Shown here: piece after piece, positions 23,007-38,118 of the stretch
How positions within the stretch are numbered: position 1 is the first letter of the stretch
How the letters are laid out: each line of letters begins with the position of its first letter
Assembly: GCA_904066235.2 (NCBI GenBank)
Contig: CAJFCV020000005.1
Span: forward strand, 2,909,501 to 2,973,500
Direction of reading: 5' to 3'
From: Bursaphelenchus xylophilus
Lineage: Eukaryota; Nematoda; Chromadorea; Rhabditida; Aphelenchoididae
Length of the DNA stretch: 64,000 bases
The notes under the pieces: generated by a model
Seen by the model: only the letters and a program-made list of their open reading frames with translations
What the model was told of the DNA's origin: nothing
The model's database searches: none
Position numbers and translations under genes: made by a program

Positions 23007-24379
23007 CTATTTCTTCCTGGAAATGGAGCTGCTTTTTAAGTATCCCAAATGATTTGGGTCAATATAGAGTCGATCATATGCTCGATTAGTTGCGCTTTCG
23101 TCGTGTTTCCATAATGTTACAAAACCCCCGTTGGCGTAAAGCTCAAGGCCTTGAAGCGTGTTCTTGAAGACTAGGATTACACCGGCTGAATTGTATTTGT
23201 AACTAAATGACAGAGAAGGCTTCGGAACGTGTCCTTCGCCGGTATTCCGGTTGATCCAAATGTAAGGGTTACCAGTAAACATATACAGGTTCTGGTTGTC
23301 ATACTGATCCAGCAGTGCCAAGCGGATATACGGCGGACTGTTGAGGAAAAAGACGATTAGAGAGGGGGACTAGTGGGGAAAAGACCATTGGGACAATGGC
23401 CCAAAAAGGTGACTAGCCCAACTGCTCAATTTTTAGACCGTAAACATCGATGTTGCGCATAACCAAACGCGTTGTACATGTACCTGTATATATACTTAAG
23501 AATTGCTCAAAAATTTAATTTTTTGATAGTCCTATATGCATGGTAGGCTTAAATTCTCCATTATCTACGATTTTTTGTATGGAATTTGATGTGCGCACTT
23601 TTCACTGGAGTATTATTTAACAGAATATTTCCGAGATTGCTAAAGCGTCTTTCCCCCCATTAGTCCCCTTCTCTAATAGCCCACTTACGATTTGCGGAAT
23701 TCAAGTGTCAAAGAGTCTCCTAAAAAGATATTAGTACATGATATTCGTTTACTACCTCTTGTATAAAAAAATTTTTCACAGAATTTCTCAATAGATGCTA
23801 AGTGCTAAATGCAGAAGACGTTGTTGAAACTCCTACCTTCCTTTAGGCTGATAGTTGCAACGTTGTTAATGATCTTTATCGTATTTGATTCTTCCACATC
23901 AAGCTTTGTCACCAACGCATCGCCATGAATTCCGATGTATCGTGTATCAACTGCAAAGCCACCTGGTCCTTCATAGAACGTGTTGTCATCAATTATGACG
24001 CTGAAGTTCCGGCCGTCTTTGTAACTGAGTTTGATGCTGACATGATCCCGTATTGGTAGGGCTTTTGTCTTGACGATGCCTATAATAAACGTTGGCCGTG
24101 CCCTCAGTTAATTCTCTCACCGCCTATCCTGAGTGTTGCTCCTTCACTTAATTTTATGGTCAGGTTTAACAACAAGGCACTGTCATCGAACGACTCTTCT
24201 GTGGTTCTTCCACGAAGAACAATTTCAGCCTGATTTTTAAGCGTCAATTCGATTTGGAATTCTTCTCCTGGATTGAGACCTTGAATTCTGGCCCGACGAA
24301 AGTCAAGGACGCCCAACGGCTTGATGGGTTCGCTGCTAGCCGAGACTCCGGCCAGAAGGAACAATAAAACTTGGAACAT
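23007..24379 (-). CDS. Secreted galectin-like protein 1
   Basis: Exons 24379-24121, 24079-23837, 23719-23689 and 23337-23007 join in frame to 287 residues. A signal peptide (MFQVLLFLLAGVSAS) precedes a galectin-like beta-sandwich: IQGLNPGEEFQIELTLKN, then VSIKLSYKDGRNFSVIIDDN, FYEG and IHGDALVT, the order of strands seen in galectins. A second lobe (RLALLDQYDNQNLYM .. LWKHDESATNRAYDRLYIDP) may be another jelly-roll. The canonical sugar-binding HxNPR and WGxE motifs are not seen, so carbohydrate binding is uncertain. Exons 1 and 2 have the same phases as the genes at 28263 and 30998, but the last exon is split here by a 351-bp intron filled by a MITE. TATATAAA stands at 24433-24440. Confidence 0.8.
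23356..23677. mobile_element. MITE filling the extra intron
   Basis: A 322-bp element with terminal inverted repeats ATTAGAGAGGGGGACTAGTG at the left and the complement of ATTAGAGAAGGGGACTAATG at the right. It lies wholly within the 23338-23688 intron of galectin-like gene 1 and occupies all but about 29 bp of it. Confidence 0.8.
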
Positions 24380-24432
24380 CTTAAAGAAGCACTCTGAAAA
24401 TTTTGTTGATACCACAATCAAAACTTCTTTTG

Positions 24433-24440
24433 TTTATATA
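24433..24440 (-). promoter_or_regulatory. TATA box, galectin-like 1
   Basis: TATATAAA on the minus strand, 54 bp before the start codon. The paralogues have TATAAAAA at 47 bp and TATAAAAG at 30 bp. Confidence 0.55.
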
Positions 24441-25198
24441 CGTCCCTGAGTATCCGGTTCTCCAGATTTAACCAGGAACTTAATCAGGAAGTTTAACGGA
24501 TGCTTTTTCTATTAGATGTGCTAACACCAGGATGTACGTCATTGATAGCTCATCAGCCCGTAAACAAGTTGCGGAGCTCTTAACTTAATCATGAAGTTGT
24601 AAGTATGCTTATTCTAGGTGTGTCAACACCAGGATATAATTGATAGCTTATCAGCCCTTAAGCAAGTGGTAGGGAGGGAGGAGCGCAACAATTCAATGAC
24701 AATTCAATAAATTTTCTTTGTCACGAAAGCTTATCAGAAGTATGAGTCTTGTGAAATTGGGAAGAACACTTCGTGTTTTAACAGATGATCCCCAGCGTTT
24801 AGGTCAGGAAGAGCCATATGCGTACATGAAATTCAAAAAAAATATGAGCGTGAAATGTTGGGAGCTTTCGAGTTCCTCGTTTTTCTGATTTTTTTAAAGC
24901 GCCCCTGAATGTTGAGGGTGACATTTTTTACATGCCTTCTAATAATTGTTTATTTCCCTTTAATCTTGAGTCATCTAATAACAAAATTTTCACGGAACTT
25001 TTTACATGTTTTCTGTTTTTTGTTCCCGATGTTCGCCGAAAGGCTTATCTACGTGCAAAGGAACTTTTTTCTGATAAAACGGAACGCTAACATATTGGAC
25101 CCACTGTTTTCTTCCGGCTAAGCCGAGGAGAAGATCCGGGTACTGCCACGCCCAAAAATATCATCCTCTAAACTTTCCGTTTAGTACTGCAAACCCGG

Positions 25199-26000
25199 AT
25201 GGAAACTTGCATAAAAAAGCCCCCAATAGCTAGGGCGACCCTAGCTATTGGGGGTAAGCGCCATTGACAGTAGCCTAGTCTGTTTGTAGATACGGTAAGC
25301 AAAACAGAATTGCTGCTCCTTGAGGAGAAAGTCGAGGTAAGATTGAGCCGAAAGCAGGGCGATACATTTCGTATCATAATTGACGGCAATACGTTCTACG
25401 AAGGATCAGCCGATTTTGCCAATTTAACGAGATACGTGCACGTACACGGCGATGTGCTTGTCACTCGGTTCAACGCGCAGGAAGCGACAAGATTAGCAGT
25501 CGTTAATAATGTAGCTAAGATCGACTTGGACGTAGGTAAGGAACCAAAGAAAATTAGGGCTGTCTGGGAAGAAAATCTTCCGTGAATTGCTTGTGTTTTC
25601 TGCTAAAGATGAGAGATAAAATACTGTCATTTATTATGTTACAGGCGATGTTTTGTCCCTCGGCTTCAGCAGCACTTACGTGCGGTTGGCTCTGCTCGAT
25701 AACCGGGACAATCAGAACCTCTATCTGTGGACCCACAGCAATGGCTACGCCAGACTTCACAAAAATACAGGAAAAGAATACACGGATTTGGAAGGATTTT
25801 CATTTACATCCCAATCTGGCAGCACAACCGTAATCTTCGCGAACAAGCCGCAAGGCCTTCAAGTTTTTGTCAACGGAGCTGGTCACTTATGGAAGCACGA
25901 TTACAATGCGGCTGGCACAGCTTACCGGCGACTTTACATTGATCCGGCGTATTTACCCTACTTCCAGAACAGCTCTATTACAAGAAAACCAAAGCCATAA
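25199..26000 (+). CDS. Galectin-like protein 2, lacks signal-peptide exon
   Basis: Exons 2 (25290-25535) and 3 (25645-26000) are intact and nearly match those of the gene at 28263-29262, which lies in opposite orientation. The first exon is gone except for its last 15 bases or so, now in a small palindrome (25220-25254). Even so, an ATG at 25199, inside former promoter sequence, stays in frame through the palindrome to the old donor at 25253 and gives a 218-residue reading (METCIKKPPIARATLAIG, then the normal lobe). This protein would have no signal peptide and would lack the first strands of the fold. The former TATA box (ATAAAAAA at 25211-25218) now lies after that ATG, so the product may never be made. 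It could equally be a young pseudogene. Exon 3 differs from its twin mainly in one loop (WTHSNGYARLHKN against STGSYFNLYKN). Confidence 0.65.
25220..25254. repeat. 16-bp fold-back palindrome
   Basis: CCCCCAATAGCTAGGG, a 3-base loop, then CCCTAGCTATTGGGGG. The right arm is the genuine end of exon 1 of the galectin-like family; the left arm is an inverted copy of it placed at the deletion junction. Confidence 0.85.
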
Positions 26001-26410
26001 CTTAATCATTTGTTGGACCGTTTTGAGAACAAAAGTCAATGAAGAAATAAAAAAGATATTTATAATTTTCCTGAGCTTCAACACGATGACATGTAAAGCT
26101 TTGTCCACCAATTTTTGGAAAATCTGCATAACTCGCCTAAGGACAGAGACACGAAAAATAGTTTTATGCGGCAGATTCTGCCTGTTGTCATGACTAGTAC
26201 ACATGCCAAGCTTCAAAATGATTGCGTTATATTCACTCGAGATATGGGTGGTCAGAAATTTATGTCCGGGAGTATATAGCGGTTTGATTGGCTTGCTGCT
26301 GATCTTACAATCCGGCTAGAAGAAACAATAAATTTAGACCATCTAAAAAAAGCACATTGAAAAACCGTATGATACCATAAGCAAAACTTTTTAGTTTTTA
26401 TACATATTAG

Positions 26411-27615
26411 GTTGGCAACTAAGTTATTGAAATTTTTGACTGCTTTTCTTTCTGCCACAATCTTTAAAGGCTTGACAGTCAACAACTATAGTACCCACTA
26501 TTAGTAACTACAATACAAGCCTTGTCATCTGAATGTGCAGTGGCGCCACCAACAGAGGAACCAGGGAGTTTAGGCTTAGAAGATTTCATGAAGCCGGTTT
26601 CTAGATGTTCTTTTATACTGAAGTTTTTATAACTTAGATCGTGCGCAGTCAAATGGGTGTGATATACGCCACAGAGAGTAACATTAGTACTTCACAACAC
26701 TTAAGAAAGCCAAGTCTATTTGGACTGTTTGACAAGTTCCTATGATCATTATTTCTATCGGGCCAAACAGGCATCCCGACGTAAGTGGATATTCTAGATT
26801 TCGTTTTGCTCGCTGCCCGAATCTTTTCTATCTCTCATGCAAACATATTCGGAGGAGTGATACTCTGTGCAGGTAAATTTCCCGAGAGCATAGTCCTTAA
26901 AAAATTGGATAAAATCATAAAAAATACTGTCATCGAGTATGAAGGGTCTGTTCGGCCTTAACTTCAGAATACCGCGCCTAAGCTCGCTGGCTCCTGTACG
27001 GGTTTTCAACAAAGAGAATAGACGTCCCTTTTCAGGGCCCTATAATTTTCAGCGGCACAAAGGTCTTGGAAAAAAATAGCAACTACTCGGTTAACTTTTT
27101 GGGAGCCACTAGGCAGGTCATGAAGATAAATTCGGTCGCGACTTTATGTCATGCTCCAAGAAGGAACACGGTTTATGCTACTATTTGGTTCGTAGTGAAT
27201 AGCTCTGTCACTACCCGAAGAGTTAACCGCGCTGCCTTCTTTAGCGTCTCGTGCAACACCTTGAAAGACAGCCTACCGCCTAATTTTAAGCGAACTCGTA
27301 ATAATTTCTATTGATCCTTTTGGGACAAAATGTTATCACAAGACTGTTGAAGGTGTCCTGACGTTGTAAACGTTGTACATTAGCGTTATGTCATTCGAGT
27401 TCTAAACGCATTGCATGGCACTGCAAAATGACCACTCAAAATTGCCCTTATTCAAATTCAAGGTACTACACCAACACGCGAGCTGCGAGTTCGATGCCTC
27501 TAGGTTTGATAGTACTCTAACCCTACTACAAGTGGGATGGTGTGATACTAGCCCTACTGACTCAAGAACGTCTGTGGAATAATGCAAAAAAAATTTCAAT
27601 AACTTAGTTGCCAAC
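26411..27615. mobile_element. Degenerate mariner-like element
   Basis: About 1.2 kb, the usual length of a mariner, with terminal inverted repeats of about 27 bp (GGTTGGCAACTAAGTTATTG at the left, complement at the right). I could not find an intact transposase frame in any direction, only short broken ones. It lies in the spacer between the two inverted galectin-like genes. Confidence 0.65.
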
Positions 27616-27924
27616 CAATACATTATTAATAGTACTGTCCGAGTTCTCCGTTTTTAATAACTGTATCAAGAAGTTTAACGGATGATTTTTCTAGGTGTGG
27701 CCACACCATGATGTAGCTTATCAGTTAGTAAACAAGTTTCAAAGCCCAACGATTTTTAATGTTTTTGTTGGTAAGAAAAAATGGTTTTGATTTGTGAAGA
27801 ACTCTTCAACACCAAACAGAAGACAGGTTTTCGGTCAGTAATTGAAATGTGCGCAATGTGCATGGAATTTACAGAAAACAAGAGCGCTGAACCTTGAAGT
27901 TTATCTGGTTTCTGATTGGCTGTT

Positions 27925-28115
27925 TATACAAAACTTTAACCGAAATAAGATTTATCTTCAAAAAATGCTGTCAAAACTGATAACTTGAAGAATTTAAAAT
28001 CGTTATCTTGCAAATCAATTTCTTGTCATCGTAATGTTTTTTCAAGTTTGCCACGTATACTGGACCAATACAAGGCTTAGTACAGGATTCGTTGACAGAC
28101 TCAGAACATGCGGAA
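27925..28115 (-). pseudogene. Relic of a galectin-like 3' end
   Basis: Read on minus, this aligns with the last coding bases and 3' flank of the gene at 30998-32178 (about 30900-31105). Shared pieces on the plus strand include TTCTTCAAGTTTG / TTTTCAAGTTTGCC, then the RLYIDP-like region with GATTCGTTG against GCTTCGTTG. Only the end of the last exon is recognisable, so this is a fifth, dead family member. Confidence 0.5.
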
Positions 28116-28262
28116 CAAATAAATTCTGCTATTGTTTTTTATTCTTTTAGTATTGCACAACAAATTTTGATGAAGCTTTTGCAAAACAAAGGCACTTTTT
28201 TATTTCTATTACATTGACTACATATATTATTAGTTATCAAAGGGATCCAACAAATCATTAAG

Positions 28263-29262
28263 TTATGGCTTTGGTTTTCTTGTAATAGAGTTGTTCTGGA
28301 AGTAGGGTAAGTACGCCGGATCAATGTAAAGTCGCTGGTAAGCCGTACTAGCCGCATTGTAATTGTGCTTCCATAAGTAACCCGCTCTGTTGACAAAAAC
28401 TTGAAGGCCTTGTGGTTTATTCGCGAAGATTACCGCTGTGCTGCCAGACTGGGGTGTATAGGAAAAATACTCATGATCCGTGTATTCTTTTCCTGCATTT
28501 TTGTAAAGGTTGAAATAACTGCCGGTAGACAGATAGAGGTTCTGGTTGTCCCGATTATCGAGCAGAGCCAAACGCACGTAAGTACTGCTGAAGCCGAGGG
28601 ACAAAACATCGCCTGTAACATAATAAATGACAGTATTTTATCTCTCATCTTTAGCAGAAAACACAAGCAATTCACAGAAGATTTTCTTCCCAGACAGCCT
28701 TAATTTTCTTCGGTTCCTTACCTACATCCAAGTCGATCTTAGCGACATTATTAACGACTGCTAATCTTGTCGCTTCTTGCGCGCTGAAGCGAGTGACAAG
28801 TACATCGCCGTGTACGTGCACGTATCTCGTTAAACTGGCAAAATCGGCTGATCCTTCGTAGAACGTATTGCCGTCAATTATGATACGAAATGTATCGCCC
28901 TGCTTTCGGCTCAATCTTACCTCGACTTTCTCCTCAAGGAGCAGCAATTCTGTTTTTCTTACCGTATCTACAAACAGACTAGGCTACTGTCAATGGCGCT
29001 TACCCCCAATAGCTAGGGTCGCCCCTTCATTCCGGTTGATAGTCAAATTGAGCAGTAAAGCGCTGTCTTTGTAGGCGGCTGCAGTCGCATTTCCACGGAG
29101 GAGAATTTCCGCATCGGGGTGCAATTGCAGCTCAATTTGAAGTTCCTCTCCAGGATTTAGGCCTTGAACTCTGGAGCGGTGAAAATCGTTGACATCCAGC
29201 GTGTTGATGACGCCTCCGCTGGCTAAACATCCCAACGAAAGGAGCACTGCAAGGTGAAGCAT
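28263..29262 (-). CDS. Secreted galectin-like protein 3
   Basis: Exons 29262-29004, 28967-28722 and 28612-28263 join (phases 1, 1) to 284 residues. The ATG at 29262 gives a signal peptide (MLHLAVLLSLGCLASGG). The first lobe is galectin-like (VQGLNPGEELQIELQLHPDA, FRIIIDGNTFYEG, VHVHGDVLVT). The second holds DNRDNQNLYL, a GLQVFVN strand and RLYIDPAYLPYF, and the protein ends ITRKPKP. The first intron is only 36 bp. TATAAAAA lies at 29309-29316 on minus. The usual galectin sugar-contact motifs are absent, so I call it galectin-like by fold pattern only. It is the intact member of the inverted pair with 25199-26000. Confidence 0.82.
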
Positions 29263-29308
29263 CTTGGAATAACACAAGTTGTGATGCTGTCTCTAAAGCG
29301 ACAGCCAG

Positions 29309-29316
29309 TTTTTATA
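29309..29316 (-). promoter_or_regulatory. TATA box, galectin-like 3
   Basis: TATAAAAA on minus, 47 bp before the start codon. The inverted twin has a changed version at 25211-25218. Confidence 0.55.
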
Positions 29317-30247
29317 CCAAAGTTTCCATCCGGGTTTCCAGTACTAATCAGAAAGTTTAGAGGATGATATTTTCTTTGGGCGTGGCTATACCCGGATCTT
29401 CTCCTCGGCTTAGCCGGGAGTAAACACTGGGTGCAGTCCAATAGCTTAGCGTTATTCCTTATCGGAAAAAAAGTTGCTTAATAGTTAATCTCTTCTGCGA
29501 ACATCAGGAACAGAAAATTGATAACACATGTACGAGTCCTGTTAAGATTTTATTTTTAGATGGTTAAGTATTAAAGTCCGAGTTTCTGTATTATTGTGCT
29601 CAAATATGGATTGTTTTTGCTGCGGGACTACATAAGAATAACAGAGCTTTTGATGGTGATAAATAGACGTCTGTAAAACAAATGCGCGTACAACGAAATC
29701 TGTTGATGACAATCAACTTCAGTGCTCCCAAAAAACCAATCAAAAGTCAAAAAAAAACCTTTGTGCAACGAAACCTTTTCATAACATGTAAGTTTTTTGC
29801 TTCTTTTCAATATATTGTACAATAAATACTTTCACTTTGCATTCTCTTACGCTCCTTTGCAATCTACAGTACCCACCACTATTAGTTCACTGGTTTCTTT
29901 TTGTTTGCGACTCCAATGTTTGTCTCATTCAAACTGAGTTCCAGCCAAAGTTATGGAAGAACTTCTGACTAGTCTAATCCGTTTATCTGACTTTTGCACA
30001 AAATGTTTTCGTAGAAAGGCTTTCTTGTAAAGCAACTTTTCGCTGATAAGAGGCAACATCGAATTTCTAGACTCCGTCTTGTGTTTACAACTTCCAATGT
30101 ATTGCATCAGATGTAGCCCCACCTAAAAATATCATCCCTTGAAGTTTTGATTGAAGGCTGCGGGTCCGGTTGATGGCTATGAGAGATAAGACCGCATATA
30201 CAGTACTTATGGAGAGGCTGTGGGAGGTGCAGTGGCCCACCGGAGAG

Positions 30248-30726
30248 GGTGGGCCACTCAAAGCTTCCGTCCTCTTTTTTTTAGATTTCTCTGCGGAGAC
30301 TCCGCCGATTTTCATGAAATTTAGATTTCTCTGGAGCTGAGATTCGCCATTTTCAACCCACTGAATTTTAGGAAAAGATATTCTGAGTTGACCTTTCTAT
30401 GCCTTCCCAAAGTTTTTGAAAATTATTTTCCAACAGAAACCGCTAAAACTTAGAAAATTTTTGGAATGATTTTGAAAACTTGATCATTTTTTCGGGCTCC
30501 AGGGTGAAATCTTCTGCGTTTTACCTGTAAAAACAAATTTATTTGACAATTTGATTATTAATATTTCTATCTGCGTTCAACATGCCCACCTCTTGCAGCA
30601 CGAACTTGCACGAATCAATTTGAAAACGGCGAATTTCAGCTCCAGACAAATCTAAATTTCATGAAAATGGGCGGAGTCTCCGCGGAGAAATCTAAAAAAA
30701 AGGACGGAAGCTTCGAGTGGCCCACC
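30248..30726. mobile_element. MITE with long inverted repeats
   Basis: About 480 bp. The left end GGTGGGCCACTCAAAGCTTC is the inverse of the right end, and inverted similarity continues inward for about 115 bp (AGATTTCTCTGCGGAGACTC on one side, its complement on the other). An extra inverted AGTGGCCCACC sits just outside the left end. Confidence 0.75.
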
Positions 30727-30997
30727 ATGTATAGAAATTATTAGTCTGAGTGCAAACGGCATGCAAAATATAAACGAAAATCCGAGCGTTACAGATCCTT
30801 TGCCAGATAAATTTACTGCCTTTTAGACAGTCATGAGGTTCATGATTTGCCTATTTATGAAAATCTATTGTATAACAAATTTCAAATATTACCTTTTTAC
30901 TTGGCTGTTCATTCAAAGATTTGGCTGGTTTGAAATAAGATTTATTTTCAAAAATTCTGTCAAAACCTTACAACCCGAAAAATTGTCATTTTTAAAA

Positions 30998-32178
30998 TCA
31001 ACTTTTTGTAATTGTAATGTTCTTCAAGTTTGGCAAGTATTTTGGATCGATATAGAGCCTGGTGTAGGCTTCGTTGGCGATACTCGGAAGATGTCGAAAT
31101 AGAACAATTTTTTTATCATTTACAGCCACATCGATTCCCTCCGGCCTGTTCGACAGTTCCACAATAACCCCATTTTCTCGGTCGTTGTATATGTGATTGT
31201 CGCCGTAGTAGGTGCCATCAACATTTTTGTAAGCCCGGACGTAGCTGCTGTCAGTATAAAGGTACAAGTTTTGGTTGTCAGAGTCATCTAGTAGAGCCAA
31301 ATGCGGATATTTGGCGTCGAATCCGAGGTTTAGAGTCTCGCCTAAGTAAGTATAGGTTTGTGAATTCATGCTTGAGACGTACCCAGCTGCAATCCAATAT
31401 GCGCAATACTGTCCTTGATTTGTAGTCGAGATTCGGACAGGAAGTTTGTAACAGCCAACGAACCAAAAATGCGGGTGTACCTGACAACACTAGCGAACCC
31501 GCCCGGCCCTTCGTAGAAGAGATTCCCGTCGATAAGAATGTAGAACTTTTTGTCATGCCAATGTCTCAATTTTACTTCCACGCTCCGCCCAATTGGAAGC
31601 ACATCGGTCTTTTCGTTGACTAGAATATAATATTTATTACACATTGGTCGGCGATATGAAAAAATAAATGACAAATCGGGGATATTTCTATTAGGTTGTC
31701 TAACAAATATATAATGTCGTTTTCGAGAGGCGTAGAGTCCAAAGTCCATAAAAAACGTAAACAAAAACAAAATTTCACAATACTGCACAATTTCGTAACC
31801 TGGCTCTCAAGATTTCGTTCAAGGGAAGATTTGACATATTTGGATAAAGTTTCAGTAATTTAGCCCCATTCCAAAATTATGGAAAAAAGTTGGATTCGTG
31901 CCGTCATCTTGATAAAACGTTTATACATGCTTACTTCCAATTCTCAACGAGACGTTTCCTGAGAGGTTGATGGTCAAATGCAAAAGTATAGCACTCGACG
32001 TATAGCTGACTGCTGTAGAATTTCCGAGAAAAGCAATATTAACCGCTCCATGCAATTGCAATTCGACCACTATTTCCTCCCCGGGACTTAATCCTTGGAT
32101 GCGTGGCCGAAGCAGATCGGTAATTATAAAAGCTCTGGCCACAAAGCCTAGAAGAAGAGACAATAGCAAGATAGACAT
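30998..32178 (-). CDS. Secreted galectin-like protein 4
   Basis: Exons 32178-31935, 31619-31383 and 31341-30998 join in frame (phases 1, 1) to 274 residues. A signal peptide (MSILLLSLLLGFVARAF) precedes the family pattern: IQGLSPGEEIVVELQLHG, VEVKLRHWHDKKFYILIDGN, FYEGPGGFA, then LALLDDSDNQNLYLYT and RLYIDPKYLPNL in the second lobe. It is the most diverged of the four and has no intron where galectin-like 1 has its MITE. TATAAAAG at 32208-32215 stands 30 bp before the ATG. Between 32216 and 32928 I see no gene. Confidence 0.8.
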
Positions 32179-32207
32179 GATTGATATCTTTTCATCAAGT
32201 TCTTGAG

Positions 32208-32215
32208 CTTTTATA
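32208..32215 (-). promoter_or_regulatory. TATA box, galectin-like 4
   Basis: TATAAAAG on the minus strand, 30 bp upstream of the start codon. Confidence 0.55.
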
Positions 32216-32960
32216 CCGTCCTTATCACGATGCCTACATATTGTGTTCTGAATGAGAGTTGCGAAAATATGCAATCTTTTTGCTGATAACAAGATGTACT
32301 CGCAATTAATAGACCTTATCAAATTTTGTCAGAGATTATAAGAATAATAAAATTTGCTTTCACAGTTCGTATTCCACAGAAATTTTCCAGAAATGAATGA
32401 CTGAATAAAAGAACAAATTGATCGTCGAATGGCTCCGCTGCCGGTACTGGAATGTCAGCCAAGTTTCACAATTGCTCATCCACAAGCTTAAAACAGAATT
32501 TATCATGGTGAAACCGGAGAGACAATGGATCATATCAGCACGATCAAAGAACACCATATGAGCAGCATTATCATTCAGCATCTCAAAAACACTAGTTATT
32601 TGGCATTTCTGGAGAATCTGTCCGCTTGGACTTGATTACGGTAGAAATTGTTGATTATAACGATAAAAAGGATGACAAATAAACAAGTATACTCTGCTAT
32701 TGTTAATTGATCATCCATTTGATCACTACAAACTCCATTTAGAAGGAGGAGCTGAGCAGTGCAAAAACAGCTGTCAAGACCAAGAAATTATGTCATCTTT
32801 TGCAGCAGGAGGATGGGTTAGATCATGAAGATAGACGGTAATGGTTCTGGTCTCGCCTGAATTTCGTCTGCTTGCTCATGTCGACCATTCGCTCCTTTTG
32901 AACAGTCAATCTTCTTTTGTTATTTTCAGGGTATCCTCTGGTAATTGGTATCATCCGGTC

Positions 32961-36613
<3,653 letters not shown>

Positions 36614-38118
36614 TTTTAAATGCAAATTTATTGTCATCAGACATAGCATGAAAATATCGTTTTTAAGAGCTATTATTAGGCTCAAGTGCATAGGGTGTTT
36701 TAATTGAAGTTTTGCGATGTAAACTATAATATATTTGGCTGTATTTTGGATGTCAATGTCAAAAAAGAACTAATCGTTGCTGTTTCAAACACAAATCCAA
36801 ACATATCAGTCTGTCGGGAAAATAATGACCACTCTGTTCCATCTCTCTCGGCCGCAAAGGTTGTTGAATATCTCGGCTTTGCTTTCAAAGCGCGAGCTAA
36901 AACTTTCAGGAATTCATACTTAGTTTATGATCGACGTGTGTGCAAAATTTAAGGAAAATCTCAACGTCGCACTTGGGGTACTTTCCTTATCAGTTTGCTG
37001 GCCTGGGGTAGTTTGTTTGGCCGGTTTCTGCAAAGGTCTATTATGTTGATACAGGTGCAATATAATAACCATTTAAATAGAATAATTGCAAGCCATTTGC
37101 TCCTGATTTCCATTTTTTTCAGTTCTGTTTACTGTTTTCTATTTCAATTCTTTAACTCAATTTTCCGGGCCGGCCCGAAGGCCTTATCAGACAATACAAC
37201 CTTCAAAAGCCAACCATTGACGTGTTATTTACGCCTTTGTTGACAAACCACAATTTTCTGTCTTTAATATTTTCTGCAATTGACGTAGACGATCGTTTCC
37301 CGGGCTTCTCCGAACGTTGTATAAGTGCACACAAAACTCAATTGAACAAGAGGCCATTCGAATGGATTTTTCGAAATTTCTGAAAAGATTAGGCAAACAA
37401 ATGGCCGTTCTTTTGCCTCGTTTTGAACCATGCGCGATACTTTTTACAGTCCCATCAAAGAGTATAGGGTCCTCAGTAGAAGCAGAAGTAATGGTGACAA
37501 GGTTTATTGAAAGAGTAAAATTGAACAAACAAAATAAGTCTTTAGATTATGAGATGAATTTAAGAATAAGTGACTAGAAAATACTCGTAATCAGTTGTTA
37601 AGCAGTTAACAGTAGTTTCAATGATCACCCGACCCGGGTAAATCGTCGACCAAATGTGGGAAAAATACAACGGAATCAACGATTATGTACACTACAATGA
37701 AATGGTGGGAAAAAAATTTAAGTTGGGGCTACTGTAAGAGCTGAGAGGAGTTACGCTAGGTTCTGTGGGGTTCTATGATGTCATTCGATGTTGTTATAAA
37801 TAGCTAAAATGTTTGATCTCAATGTTACAGTAAGTTGGAAAAGTCACGGTAATCTTGCATCAAGATTACGCAACTTTACTGTGTCGCTTACTGAAGCCAT
37901 CTGCTACATTTAAAAAGTCAAAATTAATTGCTAAAGTATACTACAGACATCATAGTGTCTTACCGTAGAATTTCCAGCAATTTCCCTGTATATGTTACAC
38001 TACCCTATATAACCTTTTAAACCGCTCGCAGAAAGCCTCCAGAATTCCTCTACAGCCGTTACAGTAGCCAAAAAAAGACAAGAAAGTATGCTATTAATAT
38101 TACAGTTTTCTAACTACC
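36614..38118. other. Intergenic region with MITE pieces
   Basis: The left end of a family B MITE (TCAGTCTGTCGGGAAAATAA at about 36807) runs into the right end of a family C repeat (to about 36991, ending GCACTTGGGGTACTTTCC). An 86-codon plus frame at 37317-37577 has no recognisable domain, and a minus frame overlaps it. I see no gene I would defend. The convergent genes on both sides (cth and the transporter) end into this stretch. Confidence 0.5.

Noticed and set aside
37830..37895. Small hairpin GGTAATCTTGCATCAAGATTACG
   Set aside because: The arms are only about 9-10 bp, common by chance in this A/T-rich DNA.
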